A DNA stretch of 64,000 bases from Hungatella_A sp034142505 (GCA_034142505.1 JAWZDV010000050.1:160615-224614), one strand, 5' to 3'; positions 1 through 9,101 are shown, numbered from the stretch's first letter. Numbers and translations are program-made. The notes: a model not told the origin generated them from the letters alone.

Positions 1-225
1 GGGAAACACCGGGCTCCGGTGGTTCTGGCCAAGGGCGCGGACCGGGTGGCTTTAAAGATCGTGGAGATCGGCGAGGAGAATGGGGTTTATATTATGGAGA
101 ATCCTCCACTGGCGAGAGGGTTGTTCGCGGCGGTAGAGGTGGATATGGAGATTCCGGAAGAGTATTACCAGACGGTGGCGCAGATTTTGGCCTTTGTTTA
201 TAAGCTTAAGGATAAGAAGGTTTAG
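1..225 (+). CDS. FlhB/YscU-family export-switch protein, C-terminal part (truncated by window edge)
   Basis: The reading frame is open from base 1 and ends at TAG 223-225; the true start lies outside the window. The visible 74 residues match the cytoplasmic C-terminal domain of FlhB/YscU: an APVVLAKGAD segment, then ENPPLAR, IPEEYY and a final VAQILAFVYKLK helix. In flagellated bacteria this domain switches export specificity of the flagellar type III apparatus. Firmicutes also carry short stand-alone homologues of unknown role (the B. subtilis YlqH type). The NPTH autocleavage site would be just upstream and is not visible. The next gene is ftsE, not flhA, so a stand-alone homologue is as likely as true FlhB. 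Confidence 0.8.
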   Translation, partial: GKHRAPVVLAKGADRVALKIVEIGEENGVYIMENPPLARGLFAAVEVDMEIPEEYYQTVAQILAFVYKLKDKKV

Positions 226-252
226 GGATGGCGTCTGGTGAAGAGGTAGCTG

Positions 253-281
253 TTGTGATAAGGTGTATTATGTGGTAAGAT
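253..281 (+). promoter_or_regulatory. Candidate sigma-A promoter of ftsEX
   Basis: TTGTGA at 253-258 and TAAGAT at 276-281 are separated by 17 bp, and TGG directly precedes the -10 (extended -10). It lies 27 bp before the ftsE start. Read by eye only. Confidence 0.5.
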
Positions 282-307
282 AATGCGTATGAGGAAAGAG
301 GAGTTTC

Positions 308-1006
308 ATGGATAACCCGATGATTGTTTTGGACCATGTGACAAAGGTATACGGAGGAGGCCAGAAGGCGCTGGACGATGTGAGCCTGGAGATCAAGGCC
401 GGGGAGTTCGTGTTTCTGACGGGGAACAGCGGAGCGGGGAAGACCACGCTTTTGGATCTGATTCTCAAGGAGACGGAGCCTACGAAGGGAAATGTGGTGG
501 TCAATGGGATCTCGCTGAGTCAGCTGAAGGAACGTCAGATCTATCGCTACCGGCGGTTTATCGGGACGGTGTTTCAGGATTTTAAGCTGTTTCCTGATTT
601 TACGGTGTATGAAAATGTAGCCTTTGCCCAGAGGGTGATGGAGGCGGAGCCGAAGGAGATGAAGGTCAGCGTGCGTGACGCTTTGTTTCGGGTGGGGCTA
701 GAGAAGAAGGCTTCCTGTTATCCGGGACAGTTATCCGGCGGGGAGAAGCAGAGGACGGCGCTTGCCAGAGCTATGGTGAACCGGCCGGTGCTTTTGCTGG
801 CGGATGAACCTACGGGGAACCTGGATCAGAGGAACGCGGAGGATATCATGCGTCTTCTGGAGAAGATCAATGAGCAGGGGACTACGATTTTGACGGTGAC
901 TCACAATCTGGATCTGGTGAAGGTGATGCATAAGAGAGAGATTTCCATCCGGTACGGGAAGGTGATCCGGGATAACAGCATGGGAGGTCTGGCGTATGAG
1001 TTTTAG
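308..1006 (+). CDS. ftsE: Cell division ATP-binding protein FtsE
   Basis: This 232-residue ABC ATPase energises the FtsEX complex, which sits on the inner face of the membrane and controls peptidoglycan hydrolases during division or elongation. Walker A GNSGAGKTT is near residue 40, the ABC signature LSGGEKQR near 140, Walker B LLLADEPTGNLD near 160, and the switch histidine in VTHN near 200. Length and compactness fit FtsE rather than an uptake ATPase. The start follows a GAAAGAGGAG ribosome binding site. Its 3' end overlaps ftsX by 11 bases, so the two are translationally coupled, and the pairing makes the call secure. Confidence 0.95.
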   Translation: MDNPMIVLDHVTKVYGGGQKALDDVSLEIKAGEFVFLTGNSGAGKTTLLDLILKETEPTKGNVVVNGISLSQLKERQIYRYRRFIGTVFQDFKLFPDFTVYENVAFAQRVMEAEPKEMKVSVRDALFRVGLEKKASCYPGQLSGGEKQRTALARAMVNRPVLLLADEPTGNLDQRNAEDIMRLLEKINEQGTTILTVTHNLDLVKVMHKREISIRYGKVIRDNSMGGLAYEF

Positions 1007-1907
1007 AACCTGGCGTTATCTGTATCGGCTTGGATTTCGGAATCTGTGGTATCACAAGGTGTATTCTATGGCGGCGGTGCTGACGATGTCGGCCTGCATT
1101 TTCCTCTTTGGAATCTTTTTTCTGACGGTGCTGAATGTGGACAGTGTGTTGGAGAAAACAGAGGAGGACGTCTATGTGGCGGTCTTCTTTGAAAAGGATG
1201 TGTCCCAGGAAGTGGTTGAGGAGGTTGGGAAAGAGATCAGGAACCGGCCGGAGGTGCTGCGGACGGTTTATACGTCGGCGGATGATGCCTGGGATGAGTT
1301 TCGTGCCGGATATTTTGAGGAGACGGAGCTGCTGGAAGGGATTTTTGAAGATGACAATCCGCTGGCGGAATCCAGTCATTATCAGGTGTACATGAAGGGG
1401 ATTGAGCAGCAGGAGTCCTTTGTGGAGTACGTGAAGGGGCTGGAGGGCGTGCGGACGGTGACTCATTCGGCTGATACGGTGCAGGCGCTGTTGAAGATCA
1501 AGACGGTGGTGTCCAGAGTGGCGGCGGGGAGCGCGGGGATTCTGGTGCTGATCTCGGTGCTGCTGATTCATAACACGCTGTCGGTGGTGATCGAGGCGCA
1601 GAAGGAAAAGGTGCATGTGATGCGGCTGATGGGGGCCAGGGAGGCGTTTATCAAGGTGCCGTTTTGTGTGCAGGCTTTTGTGATGGCGCTTCTGGGGCTG
1701 TGTGTTCCGCTGCTGCTGTTGTTTGGATGTTACCGGTGGGGGATTGGACTGGTGTCGTCGGGACTGCAGCTGACCGGGGGCGGAGTGAGTCTGCTGCCCT
1801 GGGAGGCGGTATTTTTGCAGCTGACCGGGGCCTGTGTGCTGCTTGGCGTTGTGACGGGACTGGTTGGAGCGGTATCGGTGATGGGAAAATTGAAGAAAGG
1901 GCGATAG
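996..1907 (+). CDS. ftsX: Cell division permease-like protein FtsX
   Basis: This 303-residue membrane protein partners FtsE. A first transmembrane helix lies around residues 22-46, then an extracytoplasmic domain of about 120 residues (roughly 48-170) that in Firmicutes binds a peptidoglycan hydrolase or its adaptor. Three C-terminal helices lie near 175-200, 220-245 and 270-295. This is the four-helix FtsX/MacB topology. FtsX does not transport; it transmits FtsE's ATP cycle across the membrane. It overlaps ftsE by 11 bases. No CwlO- or PcsB-like hydrolase gene follows here, so the output hydrolase must be encoded elsewhere. Confidence 0.93.
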   Translation: MSFRTWRYLYRLGFRNLWYHKVYSMAAVLTMSACIFLFGIFFLTVLNVDSVLEKTEEDVYVAVFFEKDVSQEVVEEVGKEIRNRPEVLRTVYTSADDAWDEFRAGYFEETELLEGIFEDDNPLAESSHYQVYMKGIEQQESFVEYVKGLEGVRTVTHSADTVQALLKIKTVVSRVAAGSAGILVLISVLLIHNTLSVVIEAQKEKVHVMRLMGAREAFIKVPFCVQAFVMALLGLCVPLLLLFGCYRWGIGLVSSGLQLTGGGVSLLPWEAVFLQLTGACVLLGVVTGLVGAVSVMGKLKKGR

Positions 1908-1942
1908 GTTGTTGAACCGGAGCCTGGTCTGGGAGGAGTTGA

Positions 1943-2584
1943 ATGTTGATGACGAAAGAGGAACTGGCTCTGGAAGTGGTGGAGCGTTTGAAGAAGGAGT
2001 ACCCAGAGGCGGGATGTACGCTGGATTATAACCAGGCGTGGAAGCTGCTGGTGAGCGTACGGCTGGCGGCACAGTGCACGGACGCGAGAGTGAATGTGGT
2101 GGTGCAGGATCTGTATGCCAAATATCCGGATGTGGAAGCATTGGCGGAGGCGCCGGTGGAGGAGATTGAGAAGATTGTGAAGCCCTGCGGGCTGGGGCAT
2201 AGTAAGGCCAGGGATATCAGTGCCTGTATGAAGATGATCCGGGATGAATTCGGAGGGAAGGTGCCGGATGATTTTGACGCGTTGATGAAGCTGCCGGGGG
2301 TGGGGCGGAAGAGCGCAAACCTGATTATGGGGGATGTGTTTGGGAAGCCGGCGATTGTGACGGACACCCACTGCATCCGGCTGGTGAACCGGATTGGTCT
2401 GGTGGATGGCGTGAAGGAGCCAAAGAAGGTGGAGATGGCGCTGTGGAAACTGATTCCGCCGGAGGAAGGCAGTGATTTCTGCCATCGGCTGGTGTTTCAT
2501 GGAAGAGATGTATGCACGGCGCGGACAAAGCCGTTTTGTGACAGGTGCTGTTTGAGTGATATTTGCGGGAAGTTTGGATTGTAG
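1943..2584 (+). CDS. nth: Endonuclease III (base-excision repair DNA glycosylase/AP lyase)
   Basis: This 213-residue HhH-GPD protein excises oxidised pyrimidines and nicks abasic sites. The helix-hairpin-helix reads LPGVGRKSAN near residue 115 and carries the catalytic lysine. The catalytic aspartate is in VTDTHCIRL about 20 residues later. A C-terminal iron-sulfur loop has four cysteines spaced C-x7-C-x2-C-x5-C, one residue longer in the first gap than the E. coli x6 spacing. GGGAGGAG precedes ATG 1943; ATG 1949 is a possible alternative. It follows ftsX by 35 bases and may be read with it. Confidence 0.95.
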   Translation: MLMTKEELALEVVERLKKEYPEAGCTLDYNQAWKLLVSVRLAAQCTDARVNVVVQDLYAKYPDVEALAEAPVEEIEKIVKPCGLGHSKARDISACMKMIRDEFGGKVPDDFDALMKLPGVGRKSANLIMGDVFGKPAIVTDTHCIRLVNRIGLVDGVKEPKKVEMALWKLIPPEEGSDFCHRLVFHGRDVCTARTKPFCDRCCLSDICGKFGL

Positions 2585-2649
2585 AAGGAGTTTTGGTCCG
2601 GCCGACTGTCTGGCTGAAATGGAATGTTTGAGAGAAAGAAGGCTGTGTG

Positions 2650-2904
2650 ATGGGTGAGATCGCGAATTTAGTGAATATTGGCGAGGTTGTGGAGAAACAG
2701 CTGGCGGACGTGGGGATTACGACGTTTGAGCAGTTGAAGGAGATCGGGAGTAAGCAGGCCTGGCTGAGGATTAAGGCGATTGATGACTCGGCTTGCATTC
2801 ACCGGCTGCTGGCAATGGAGGGGGCGATCCGGGGAGTGAAGAAGAAGGATCTGCCGGAGGATGTGAAAGAGGATTTGCGTGAGTTTTACCGGGCGGCGAA
2901 ATAA
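2650..2904 (+). CDS. TfoX C-terminal-domain protein
   Basis: An 84-residue protein made only of the helix-hairpin-helix-like TfoX C-terminal domain, recognisable by LVNIGEVVEKQLADVGI, TFEQLKEIGS and a final DLPEDVKEDLREFY helix. In gamma-proteobacteria TfoX activates competence genes, but there the domain is joined to a TfoX N-terminal domain. In Firmicutes the stand-alone domain has no established role. A GAAAGAAGG sequence sits before ATG 2650; GTG 2647 is in frame directly upstream. A terminator follows at 2911. Confidence 0.82.
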   Translation: MGEIANLVNIGEVVEKQLADVGITTFEQLKEIGSKQAWLRIKAIDDSACIHRLLAMEGAIRGVKKKDLPEDVKEDLREFYRAAK

Positions 2905-2910
2905 ATAATT

Positions 2911-2963
2911 AAAACTTCCTTAGAGTAACCAGGTATGGTAAACTATAAGGGAGTTTTTATTTT
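2911..2963 (+). terminator. Rho-independent terminator after the TfoX-like gene
   Basis: Arm 2911-2922 (aaaacttcctta) pairs with 2946-2957 (12 pairs, one G-U), followed by T-rich sequence. A TGG-TAAACT-type extended -10 lies in its loop at about 2936-2943, so the jetA promoter may sit inside the hairpin. Confidence 0.65.
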
Positions 2964-3006
2964 TATAGAGAGAAATTAGTATAGAGAGAGAAGAACATAC
3001 AAATTC

Positions 3007-4386
3007 ATGAAACAACTATTAAATGAGATTCCTGATTCATTCTGGAGCCTGTTTCGCTCCAAAAACCGTCCTATTTATATAGAAGCTTTGCTGCAGATTA
3101 ATGAAGAATACCAGTATAGCAATTATTTTTTGTCGCGGGAGATCTGTATCCAGACGCTTAGTGACTATTTTTCTAAGCAGAAGATCTTTCTGGAGCAGGA
3201 TGAGATGGAGGATGATTTTGACCTGCTGGAGCCGATGGCGACAAGGATCTTAAACTGGCTTTTACGGGCCGGGTGGCTGCGGAAGGTGGATGATTATTAT
3301 TCAATGACCGTCAATATTGTCATACCGGATTATGCGGCTGTGTTTGTGGACGCGTTTACCCAGTTGTGCAGTGATGATGGGGATGCAACACAGGTGTATA
3401 TTCAGAATATTTATGCAATTCTGTTCTCGTTTAAAAATGATCCGCAGGCGAATTTATCGCTGTTGAAGACGGCGCTGATTAATACCAGGAAACTGAATAA
3501 AACATTGCAGGATATGCTTCATAATATGGACAAATTTTTTGCAAGCCTTCTGGAAAAGGGGTTTTATGGGGATTTGCTGAGGGAGCATCTGGATGGTTAT
3601 GTGGAAGAGATTGTCCGCAGGAAATACCATATCTTGAAGACGTCGGACAACTTCTATCTCTACAAGACGGACATCAAGCTGTGGCTCAATGAGATGCGTC
3701 AGAATCCGGAATGGCTTTCTGAAATCTGTGAGCGGAATTGGCGGATGCGTGGGAAGAGCGTGGAAGTGACGGATGTTTTGGAACAGATTGATTTGATTGA
3801 ACGGGGATTTGACGATATTGAGCACCGGATTGCCAATATGGACAAGGAGCATTCCAAGTATATCCGGGCGACGGTGACAAGACTGAACTACCTGTTAAAT
3901 GAGGAGGACAACATGAAGGGGATGGTGATCCAGCTTTTGAATCATTTGTCCATGTCCGGGAGACAGGAGGAAGAACTTGCGGAGATTGGCGGGATGATGA
4001 ATCTGTCACAGTTTACGATTCTGTCGGACCAGTCGCTCTATAAACCGCGCAGGCCAAGGCAGAATTTCACAGAGAATTTAGGGGCGGATGAAGAGCCGGA
4101 GGAGCTGTCGAAGGACGAGATTCTAAAGCTGAATAAAATCCGCACCCGGTACAGCAAGAAAGAGATTGAGGAGTTTGTATTTTCCCATATGAGAGAGGGG
4201 CGGATGGAAGTGACGTTTGATACGGTTTCCACCGACGAGGACTTTGAGAAACTGGTGCTGGCGTATGATTATTCTATTAGGAAGGACAGTCCGTACCGGG
4301 TGAGGGAGGAAGAGACGGAAGCAATTGATAACGGGAGGTACCGTTATCCGAAGCTGGTGTTTGAGAAGAAGAGGAAGATGAAATGA
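3007..4386 (+). CDS. jetA: Wadjet/Mks-type condensin kleisin subunit, JetA family (DUF5716)
   Basis: A 459-residue mostly helical protein without signal peptide, resembling JetA (MksF/MukF-like kleisin). An N-terminal winged-helix-rich region covers about residues 1-120, followed by long helices and an acidic linker near 360-375 (GADEEPEELSKDE) and a C-terminal domain. JetA bridges the SMC dimer (JetC) and binds JetB; the complex extrudes DNA loops and in full Wadjet systems leads to cleavage of circular plasmids. The stop overlaps the jetB start by 4 bases (ATGA), the conserved jetA-jetB-jetC order. Family assignment is from memory of this gene order and sequence style. Confidence 0.85.
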   Translation: MKQLLNEIPDSFWSLFRSKNRPIYIEALLQINEEYQYSNYFLSREICIQTLSDYFSKQKIFLEQDEMEDDFDLLEPMATRILNWLLRAGWLRKVDDYYSMTVNIVIPDYAAVFVDAFTQLCSDDGDATQVYIQNIYAILFSFKNDPQANLSLLKTALINTRKLNKTLQDMLHNMDKFFASLLEKGFYGDLLREHLDGYVEEIVRRKYHILKTSDNFYLYKTDIKLWLNEMRQNPEWLSEICERNWRMRGKSVEVTDVLEQIDLIERGFDDIEHRIANMDKEHSKYIRATVTRLNYLLNEEDNMKGMVIQLLNHLSMSGRQEEELAEIGGMMNLSQFTILSDQSLYKPRRPRQNFTENLGADEEPEELSKDEILKLNKIRTRYSKKEIEEFVFSHMREGRMEVTFDTVSTDEDFEKLVLAYDYSIRKDSPYRVREEETEAIDNGRYRYPKLVFEKKRKMK

Positions 4387-5000
4387 TAAATTACTATGAG
4401 GAGCTGGCGCCGGAGGAGCAGTGGAAGGTGACGCAGTCGATTCAGTTGTTGTATAAACAGACATTTCTGCTGGAGCGGAAATATGATAAGAAGACGGGAA
4501 GATTTCAGGGAAACCGGGATTTTTATATTTGTAATAAGCACCTGGAATTTATACGGGAGTATTTTCAGGTGATGGGGATTGAAGTGATGGAGAACAGCCA
4601 GCTGGGGGTGATTTACATCCGGGGCGAGGCGGTGGTGGGCGAGAAGCTGCCGAAGCTGGCTACCCTGTATCTGCTGATCTTAAAGCTGATTTATGATGAG
4701 CAGATGGCTTCCGTGTCGTCGTCGGTGAATGTGTATACGACGCTCAGCGACATGCATGAGAGATTGGGGAATTACCGGCTGTTTAAGAAGCAGCCGTCGC
4801 CTACGGATATCCGGCGGACGGTGTCTTTGTTAAAAAAATATCAGATCATAGAGCCGCTGGAAATGATGGATGATCTGGATGGTCATAGCCGGATTATCAT
4901 ATATCCGTGCATCAATGTGGTGCTGTTTGGGGATGATGTGCGGGGGCTTCTGGAATCTTATGGGGAAGGAGAGGACGAGGATGACGAAACCGAGATTTGA
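4383..5000 (+). CDS. jetB: Wadjet/Mks-type condensin KITE subunit, JetB family (DUF4194)
   Basis: A 205-residue protein matching JetB/MksE, the winged-helix KITE component that binds the JetA kleisin. Visible features are an N-terminal LAPEEQWKVTQSIQLLYKQ segment, a central winged-helix-like region (LATLYLLILKLIYDE, then TLSDMHERLG) and a strand pair GHSRIIIYPCINVVLFG near the C terminus, typical of MukE-like proteins. It overlaps jetA by 4 bases and jetC by 20 bases, so the three are tightly coupled. The acidic tail EGEDEDDETEI arises from the overlap with the jetC start. Confidence 0.85.
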   Translation: MINYYEELAPEEQWKVTQSIQLLYKQTFLLERKYDKKTGRFQGNRDFYICNKHLEFIREYFQVMGIEVMENSQLGVIYIRGEAVVGEKLPKLATLYLLILKLIYDEQMASVSSSVNVYTTLSDMHERLGNYRLFKKQPSPTDIRRTVSLLKKYQIIEPLEMMDDLDGHSRIIIYPCINVVLFGDDVRGLLESYGEGEDEDDETEI

Positions 5001-8000
5001 GGCATTGTCAAGAATCTGCCTGAATAATTGGCATTATATAAAGCATAAAACATTGTCCTTCAGCGAAGGGGTTAACTTTTTCACTGGGCATTCGGGGAGC
5101 GGGAAATCGACGGTGATTGACGCTATGCAAATTGTGTTATATGCCAATACGGACGGGCGCGGATTTTTTAATAAAGCGGCGGCGGATGATTCGGACCGGA
5201 ATTTGATCGAGTATCTGCGGGGAATGATTAATATCGGGGAAAATAATGAGTTTGCGTATCTTCGGAATCAGAATTTTTCTTCTACAATTGTGCTGGAGCT
5301 GCGGCAGACGGATACGGGGGAATGCCAGTGCGTGGGCGTGGTGTTTGATGTGGAGACGGCGTCCAATGAGATTTCCAGGATGTTTTTCTGGCATAAGGGG
5401 AGGATTCCGGATCATGAATACCGGATCGGCGCCGGGAATAAGATGGCGTTGGAGCCGGATATGGAGCAGCAGACTTTGAGCCTTGGCTTATCAGATGCTG
5501 ATTTTACGACAGGGGAGGAGAATTCCGGGGAAAAAAGGAGTGGAAAGAATCGGCTGTCTGGTGACCGTGCCATGTCCACAGACGAGGTGAAGGAATTTCT
5601 GGTTCGGAATTTTTCGAAGGAAGAGTGTTATTACGGGAGTCACAATGAGAGATTCCGAAAGCAGCTGTATGACATTTACCTGGGGGGACTGGATTCGGAG
5701 AAGTTTCCGCTGCTGTTTAAGAGGGCGATACCGTTTCGGATGAATATCAAACTGGAAGAGTTTGTGAAAGAGTATATCTGCATGGAGCAGGACATCCATA
5801 TTGAGGATATGCAGGAAAGCGTGATGCAGTATGGGCGGATGAGGAAGAAAATCGAGGATACGTGCCGGGAGATTGAGCAGCTGAAGGGGATCTGCGGGCA
5901 GTATGAAAAGGTGCGGGAGGCGAGAAATACCATCGACACCTACCGGTATTATGTGCAGAAGCTGGATATTTTACAGTCAAGGCGGGTAGCCAAGGCGGTC
6001 CAGGAGAGAATTCGGCTGACGGGGGAGGAACTGGCGAAGCGGCAGGTGGAGAAGGAGAAGCTGGAGAACGAGATCAGGGAGCTTACCGGTAAGAGCGATG
6101 AGCTGCTGAGACAGATTTCCGCATCGGGGTATGAGGAGCTGAAGGCGCAGCTGGCGTCTTTGAATGAACTGGTGGAACGGCTGGGGAACAGCAAGGCGCG
6201 GTGGGAGACGACGGCGTCCGCTCTTCGCGTCTGGACGGACCAGGATGTGACCTCTAACCGGACGATCTGGGACATTGAAGCATTTTCCGATGGGAGTATT
6301 ACGGAGGAAGGGATTGTCCGTTTAAAGAAGGATATCGGGGAAATGCTGGCGGATGTGGATAAGCAGCGGCAGGAGGCGAACGGGATTCTCCGGGATTTGA
6401 AGCGGCGGGAGCAGCAGGCCAGGGAGGAACTGGAGCAGCTGAAGGCTGGAAATAAGGCTTACCCAAAGGAATTGGAGCAGGCCCGGACGATTCTGCAGAA
6501 CCGGCTGTATCAGGAGACGGGGAAGAGTGTGGCGGTGGAGATACTGGCGGATTTGATGGACATCAAAAACGACCAGTGGAGAAATGCCGTTGAGGGGTAT
6601 CTGGGCGGCAATAAGCTGTCGCTGATTGTGGAGCCGAGGTATGCAAAGACGGCGATGAAGATTTATGGGGAACTGGATAAACAGAGATATTACCGGGTTG
6701 CGGTGCTGGATACGGAGAAGGTGATGCAGGACAGCCACGTGGTGATGGAGGGGGCATTGGCGGAGGAAGTCAGCGTCCGGAGAGAGTATGCCCAGGCGTA
6801 TGTGGATTTTCTGCTGGGAAAGGTTGTGAAGTGTGAAGGGACCTTGGAGTTAAGGAAGTGTAAGATTGGGATTACGAAGGACTGTGTGTTGTACCACAGC
6901 TATCGGATTCAGCATATTAACCCGGATCAGTATACGAAGTTTGCTTATATTGGGAAGAGCAGTGTGCGGCAGAGAATCAAGCTGCTGGAGAAGACGATTC
7001 AGGAGATTGGGGAGGAGAGAGAACCGCAGTGGGAGATTCTGCGGGAGTGCGAAGAGATCCTGAAACTGGAAGGGATGGGACATGAGGTGTCGGTGTATCT
7101 GGAGTGGAAGGCGGATATGGAGGCGCTGGCGAAGAAAAAGGGGGAGCAGAAGAAGCTGCATGAGAAGCTGGAGGGATTGAAAGCGGGGGATGTGGAAGCC
7201 TGGGAGAAGGAACGACAGGCTTTGATGGAACTGTGCGAGGCCAGGAAGGACGTGCTGCGGGAGAATGAGAGGCTGATTTATGATGGGGAGAATGCGCTTA
7301 AAAAGGACCGGGATGAGGCGGTCCGGACACAGGAAGAGCTGGTCCTTAAGGAGCGGGGGTTGGAGGATGAGTGGAAGGAGCCGGAGGCGGCGGAGGAATC
7401 TCTGCGGGCAGAGCTGGCGAAGCGGAACAACACCAGATATGACCTGATGGGAAATGAATATGGGGCGAAGCTTTTGAAGGCGGTGGAGAAGAAGGATGAG
7501 GAGAAGCAGCGGCTGACGGACTTGCGCGGGGAGTATCTGCGGACGTATCTGAACCGGAATTTTTCCCTTTCTTCGGAGGACAACCAGGAATATGAAAAGC
7601 TGCTGGAGAAGCTGAGCTGCGACCGTTTGGAGGAATACAGGAAGAGTGCCACGGAGCAGGCGCGGTCGGCGGTGGAGCATTTTAAAGATGACTTTATGTA
7701 TAAAATCCGCAGCGCGATCCGGGAAGCGCTGATCCGGAAAGATGAGTTAAACCGGGTGATAAGTGGGCTGGATTTTGGAAAAGATAAGTATCAGTTCTAT
7801 ATTGGCAAAAACAAAGGGCCGGATGGGCGGTTTTATGATATGTTTATGGCGGATTCGCTGGAGATCAATCCGGCACAGCTGGATGTATCCATGGATAATC
7901 AGCTGGATTTCTTTACCATGGAGCATGAGAACCACTATGGACAGATGATCAATGAACTGATCAACATCTTCATCCCGCCGGATCATGCAACGGCGGAGGA

Positions 8001-8487
8001 GATGGAGGAAGCGAAACGGAATATGGATAAGTATGCGGATTACCGGACCTATTTATCGTTTGATATGCAGCAGCTGGTCCAGAATGAAGATGAGACGATT
8101 AAGATTCGGCTTAGCCAGATGATTAAGAAGAATTCGGGCGGAGAGGGGCAGAATCCGCTGTATGTGGCGCTGCTAGCAAGCTTCGCACAGGCGTATCGGA
8201 TCAATTTAAAACCGAAGGTACAGAGGAATCCGACCATACGGCTGGTAGTGCTGGACGAGGCATTTTCGAAGATGGATGCGGAGAAGGTGGCAAGCTGTAT
8301 TCAATTAATCCGTGGCCTGGGCTTCCAGGCACTCATATCAGCGACCAATGATAAGATTCAGAATTACGTGGAGACAGTGGATAAGATCTTTGTGTTTGCA
8401 AATCCGAATAAGAAGTGCATCTCGATTCAGGAGTTTGAGAGAGAGAACTTTGGAGAGCTGCGGGCGGATTTGGAAGATGGAGTGTGA
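4981..8487 (+). CDS. jetC: Wadjet/Mks-type SMC ATPase, JetC family
   Basis: A 1168-residue SMC/MukB-like ATPase, the motor of the complex. Walker A GHSGSGKST is at about residue 35; long coiled coils (about 290-490 and 660-890) flank a hinge-like globular region near 500-640 containing AVEGYLGGNKLSLIVE. The C-terminal head carries the signature NSGGEGQNPLYVALL and Walker B RLVVLDEAFSKMD. ATG 4981 was chosen because it follows GGAAGGAGAGG and starts directly before the conserved first strand (FEALSRICLNNWHY); the open frame extends further upstream inside jetB. The JetD nuclease gene normally next in Wadjet loci is absent. Confidence 0.88.
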   Translation: MTKPRFEALSRICLNNWHYIKHKTLSFSEGVNFFTGHSGSGKSTVIDAMQIVLYANTDGRGFFNKAAADDSDRNLIEYLRGMINIGENNEFAYLRNQNFSSTIVLELRQTDTGECQCVGVVFDVETASNEISRMFFWHKGRIPDHEYRIGAGNKMALEPDMEQQTLSLGLSDADFTTGEENSGEKRSGKNRLSGDRAMSTDEVKEFLVRNFSKEECYYGSHNERFRKQLYDIYLGGLDSEKFPLLFKRAIPFRMNIKLEEFVKEYICMEQDIHIEDMQESVMQYGRMRKKIEDTCREIEQLKGICGQYEKVREARNTIDTYRYYVQKLDILQSRRVAKAVQERIRLTGEELAKRQVEKEKLENEIRELTGKSDELLRQISASGYEELKAQLASLNELVERLGNSKARWETTASALRVWTDQDVTSNRTIWDIEAFSDGSITEEGIVRLKKDIGEMLADVDKQRQEANGILRDLKRREQQAREELEQLKAGNKAYPKELEQARTILQNRLYQETGKSVAVEILADLMDIKNDQWRNAVEGYLGGNKLSLIVEPRYAKTAMKIYGELDKQRYYRVAVLDTEKVMQDSHVVMEGALAEEVSVRREYAQAYVDFLLGKVVKCEGTLELRKCKIGITKDCVLYHSYRIQHINPDQYTKFAYIGKSSVRQRIKLLEKTIQEIGEEREPQWEILRECEEILKLEGMGHEVSVYLEWKADMEALAKKKGEQKKLHEKLEGLKAGDVEAWEKERQALMELCEARKDVLRENERLIYDGENALKKDRDEAVRTQEELVLKERGLEDEWKEPEAAEESLRAELAKRNNTRYDLMGNEYGAKLLKAVEKKDEEKQRLTDLRGEYLRTYLNRNFSLSSEDNQEYEKLLEKLSCDRLEEYRKSATEQARSAVEHFKDDFMYKIRSAIREALIRKDELNRVISGLDFGKDKYQFYIGKNKGPDGRFYDMFMADSLEINPAQLDVSMDNQLDFFTMEHENHYGQMINELINIFIPPDHATAEEMEEAKRNMDKYADYRTYLSFDMQQLVQNEDETIKIRLSQMIKKNSGGEGQNPLYVALLASFAQAYRINLKPKVQRNPTIRLVVLDEAFSKMDAEKVASCIQLIRGLGFQALISATNDKIQNYVETVDKIFVFANPNKKCISIQEFERENFGELRADLEDGV

Positions 8488-8518
8488 AATATTTTAGTAA
8501 CTGGAAAGGAAGTTAAAG

Positions 8519-8917
8519 ATGAGAGAGATGGTGCTATATTATAGTCCGGTTCCGGCGCCCCATGTGGCAAAACTGAAAGGGGTGCTGGTCCGGATGGGTG
8601 TAAGAATCAAAAATATCCAGCCGGAGCAGGTGATGCAGCAGGTTGGATATCTGGCGGGAGTTGATGGATATCAGGAGGCGGAGACGCCGGAAATTCCAGA
8701 GCAGCCGGAGGTAATTCCGGTGATGGATAACGAGATGATGGTTATGCGGGGGTTTAGCAGCCGGAGGATGGATGAGCTGCTGCTGAATCTTCGGAAAGCC
8801 GGGGTGCCGAAGATTGCGCTTAAGGCGGTGGTGACGGAGAGTAATTGCGGGTGGACGTTTTATCATCTTTATGAGGAGATTAAGGAGGAGCATGAGAGGA
8901 TGAGTGGAGGGAATTAA
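8519..8917 (+). CDS. DUF3783-type protein at the position of jetD
   Basis: A 132-residue cytosolic protein. The C-terminal half (about residues 70-130) has MMVMRGFSSRRMDELLLNLR and ALKAVVTESNCGWTFYHL, which resemble DUF3783. The N-terminal half starts with YYSPVPAPHVAKLKGVLVRMGV, a possible small alpha/beta fold, and a proline/glutamate-rich linker joins the two. It follows jetC by 31 bases with an AAGGAAG ribosome binding site and ends before a strong terminator, so it is the last gene of the jetABC operon. It has no nuclease motif and is too short to be JetD. Function unknown; operon position suggests an accessory role in the SMC complex. Confidence 0.7.
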   Translation: MREMVLYYSPVPAPHVAKLKGVLVRMGVRIKNIQPEQVMQQVGYLAGVDGYQEAETPEIPEQPEVIPVMDNEMMVMRGFSSRRMDELLLNLRKAGVPKIALKAVVTESNCGWTFYHLYEEIKEEHERMSGGN

Positions 8918-8949
8918 TGCAGTAGTGTAACAAGATCAAACATTAAAAT

Positions 8950-8998
8950 AAATGCCTTGAAACCCTTGGATTTTTAAAGGTTTCAAGGCATTTTTTTT
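8950..8998 (+). terminator. Terminator of the jetABC operon
   Basis: aaatgccttgaaacc (8950-8964) pairs perfectly with ggtttcaaggcattt (8979-8993), followed by a run of eight T at 8991-8998. Confidence 0.9.
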
Positions 8999-9101
8999 GC
9001 CAAATAGTATTGCTGCAAGAAAAAACTGGTTTGAATTGTTCATTTTTGGGAGAAATCAAAATAATGAGCGGTTGATTTTGTTTTAATTTGTAAAAAATAG
9101 A

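Noticed and set aside
1..225. Start of a flagellar operon at the left edge
   Set aside because: No flhA or other flagellar gene follows; ftsE is next, so the fragment may be a stand-alone FlhB-like gene.
882..2141. Minus-strand open frame of 419 codons opposite ftsX and nth
   Set aside because: Antisense shadow of two confident genes with His/Pro/Gln-rich low-complexity translation.
8519..8917. Calling the last gene of the SMC operon jetD
   Set aside because: It is only 132 residues and has no topoisomerase-VI-like or nuclease motif; JetD proteins are about three times longer.
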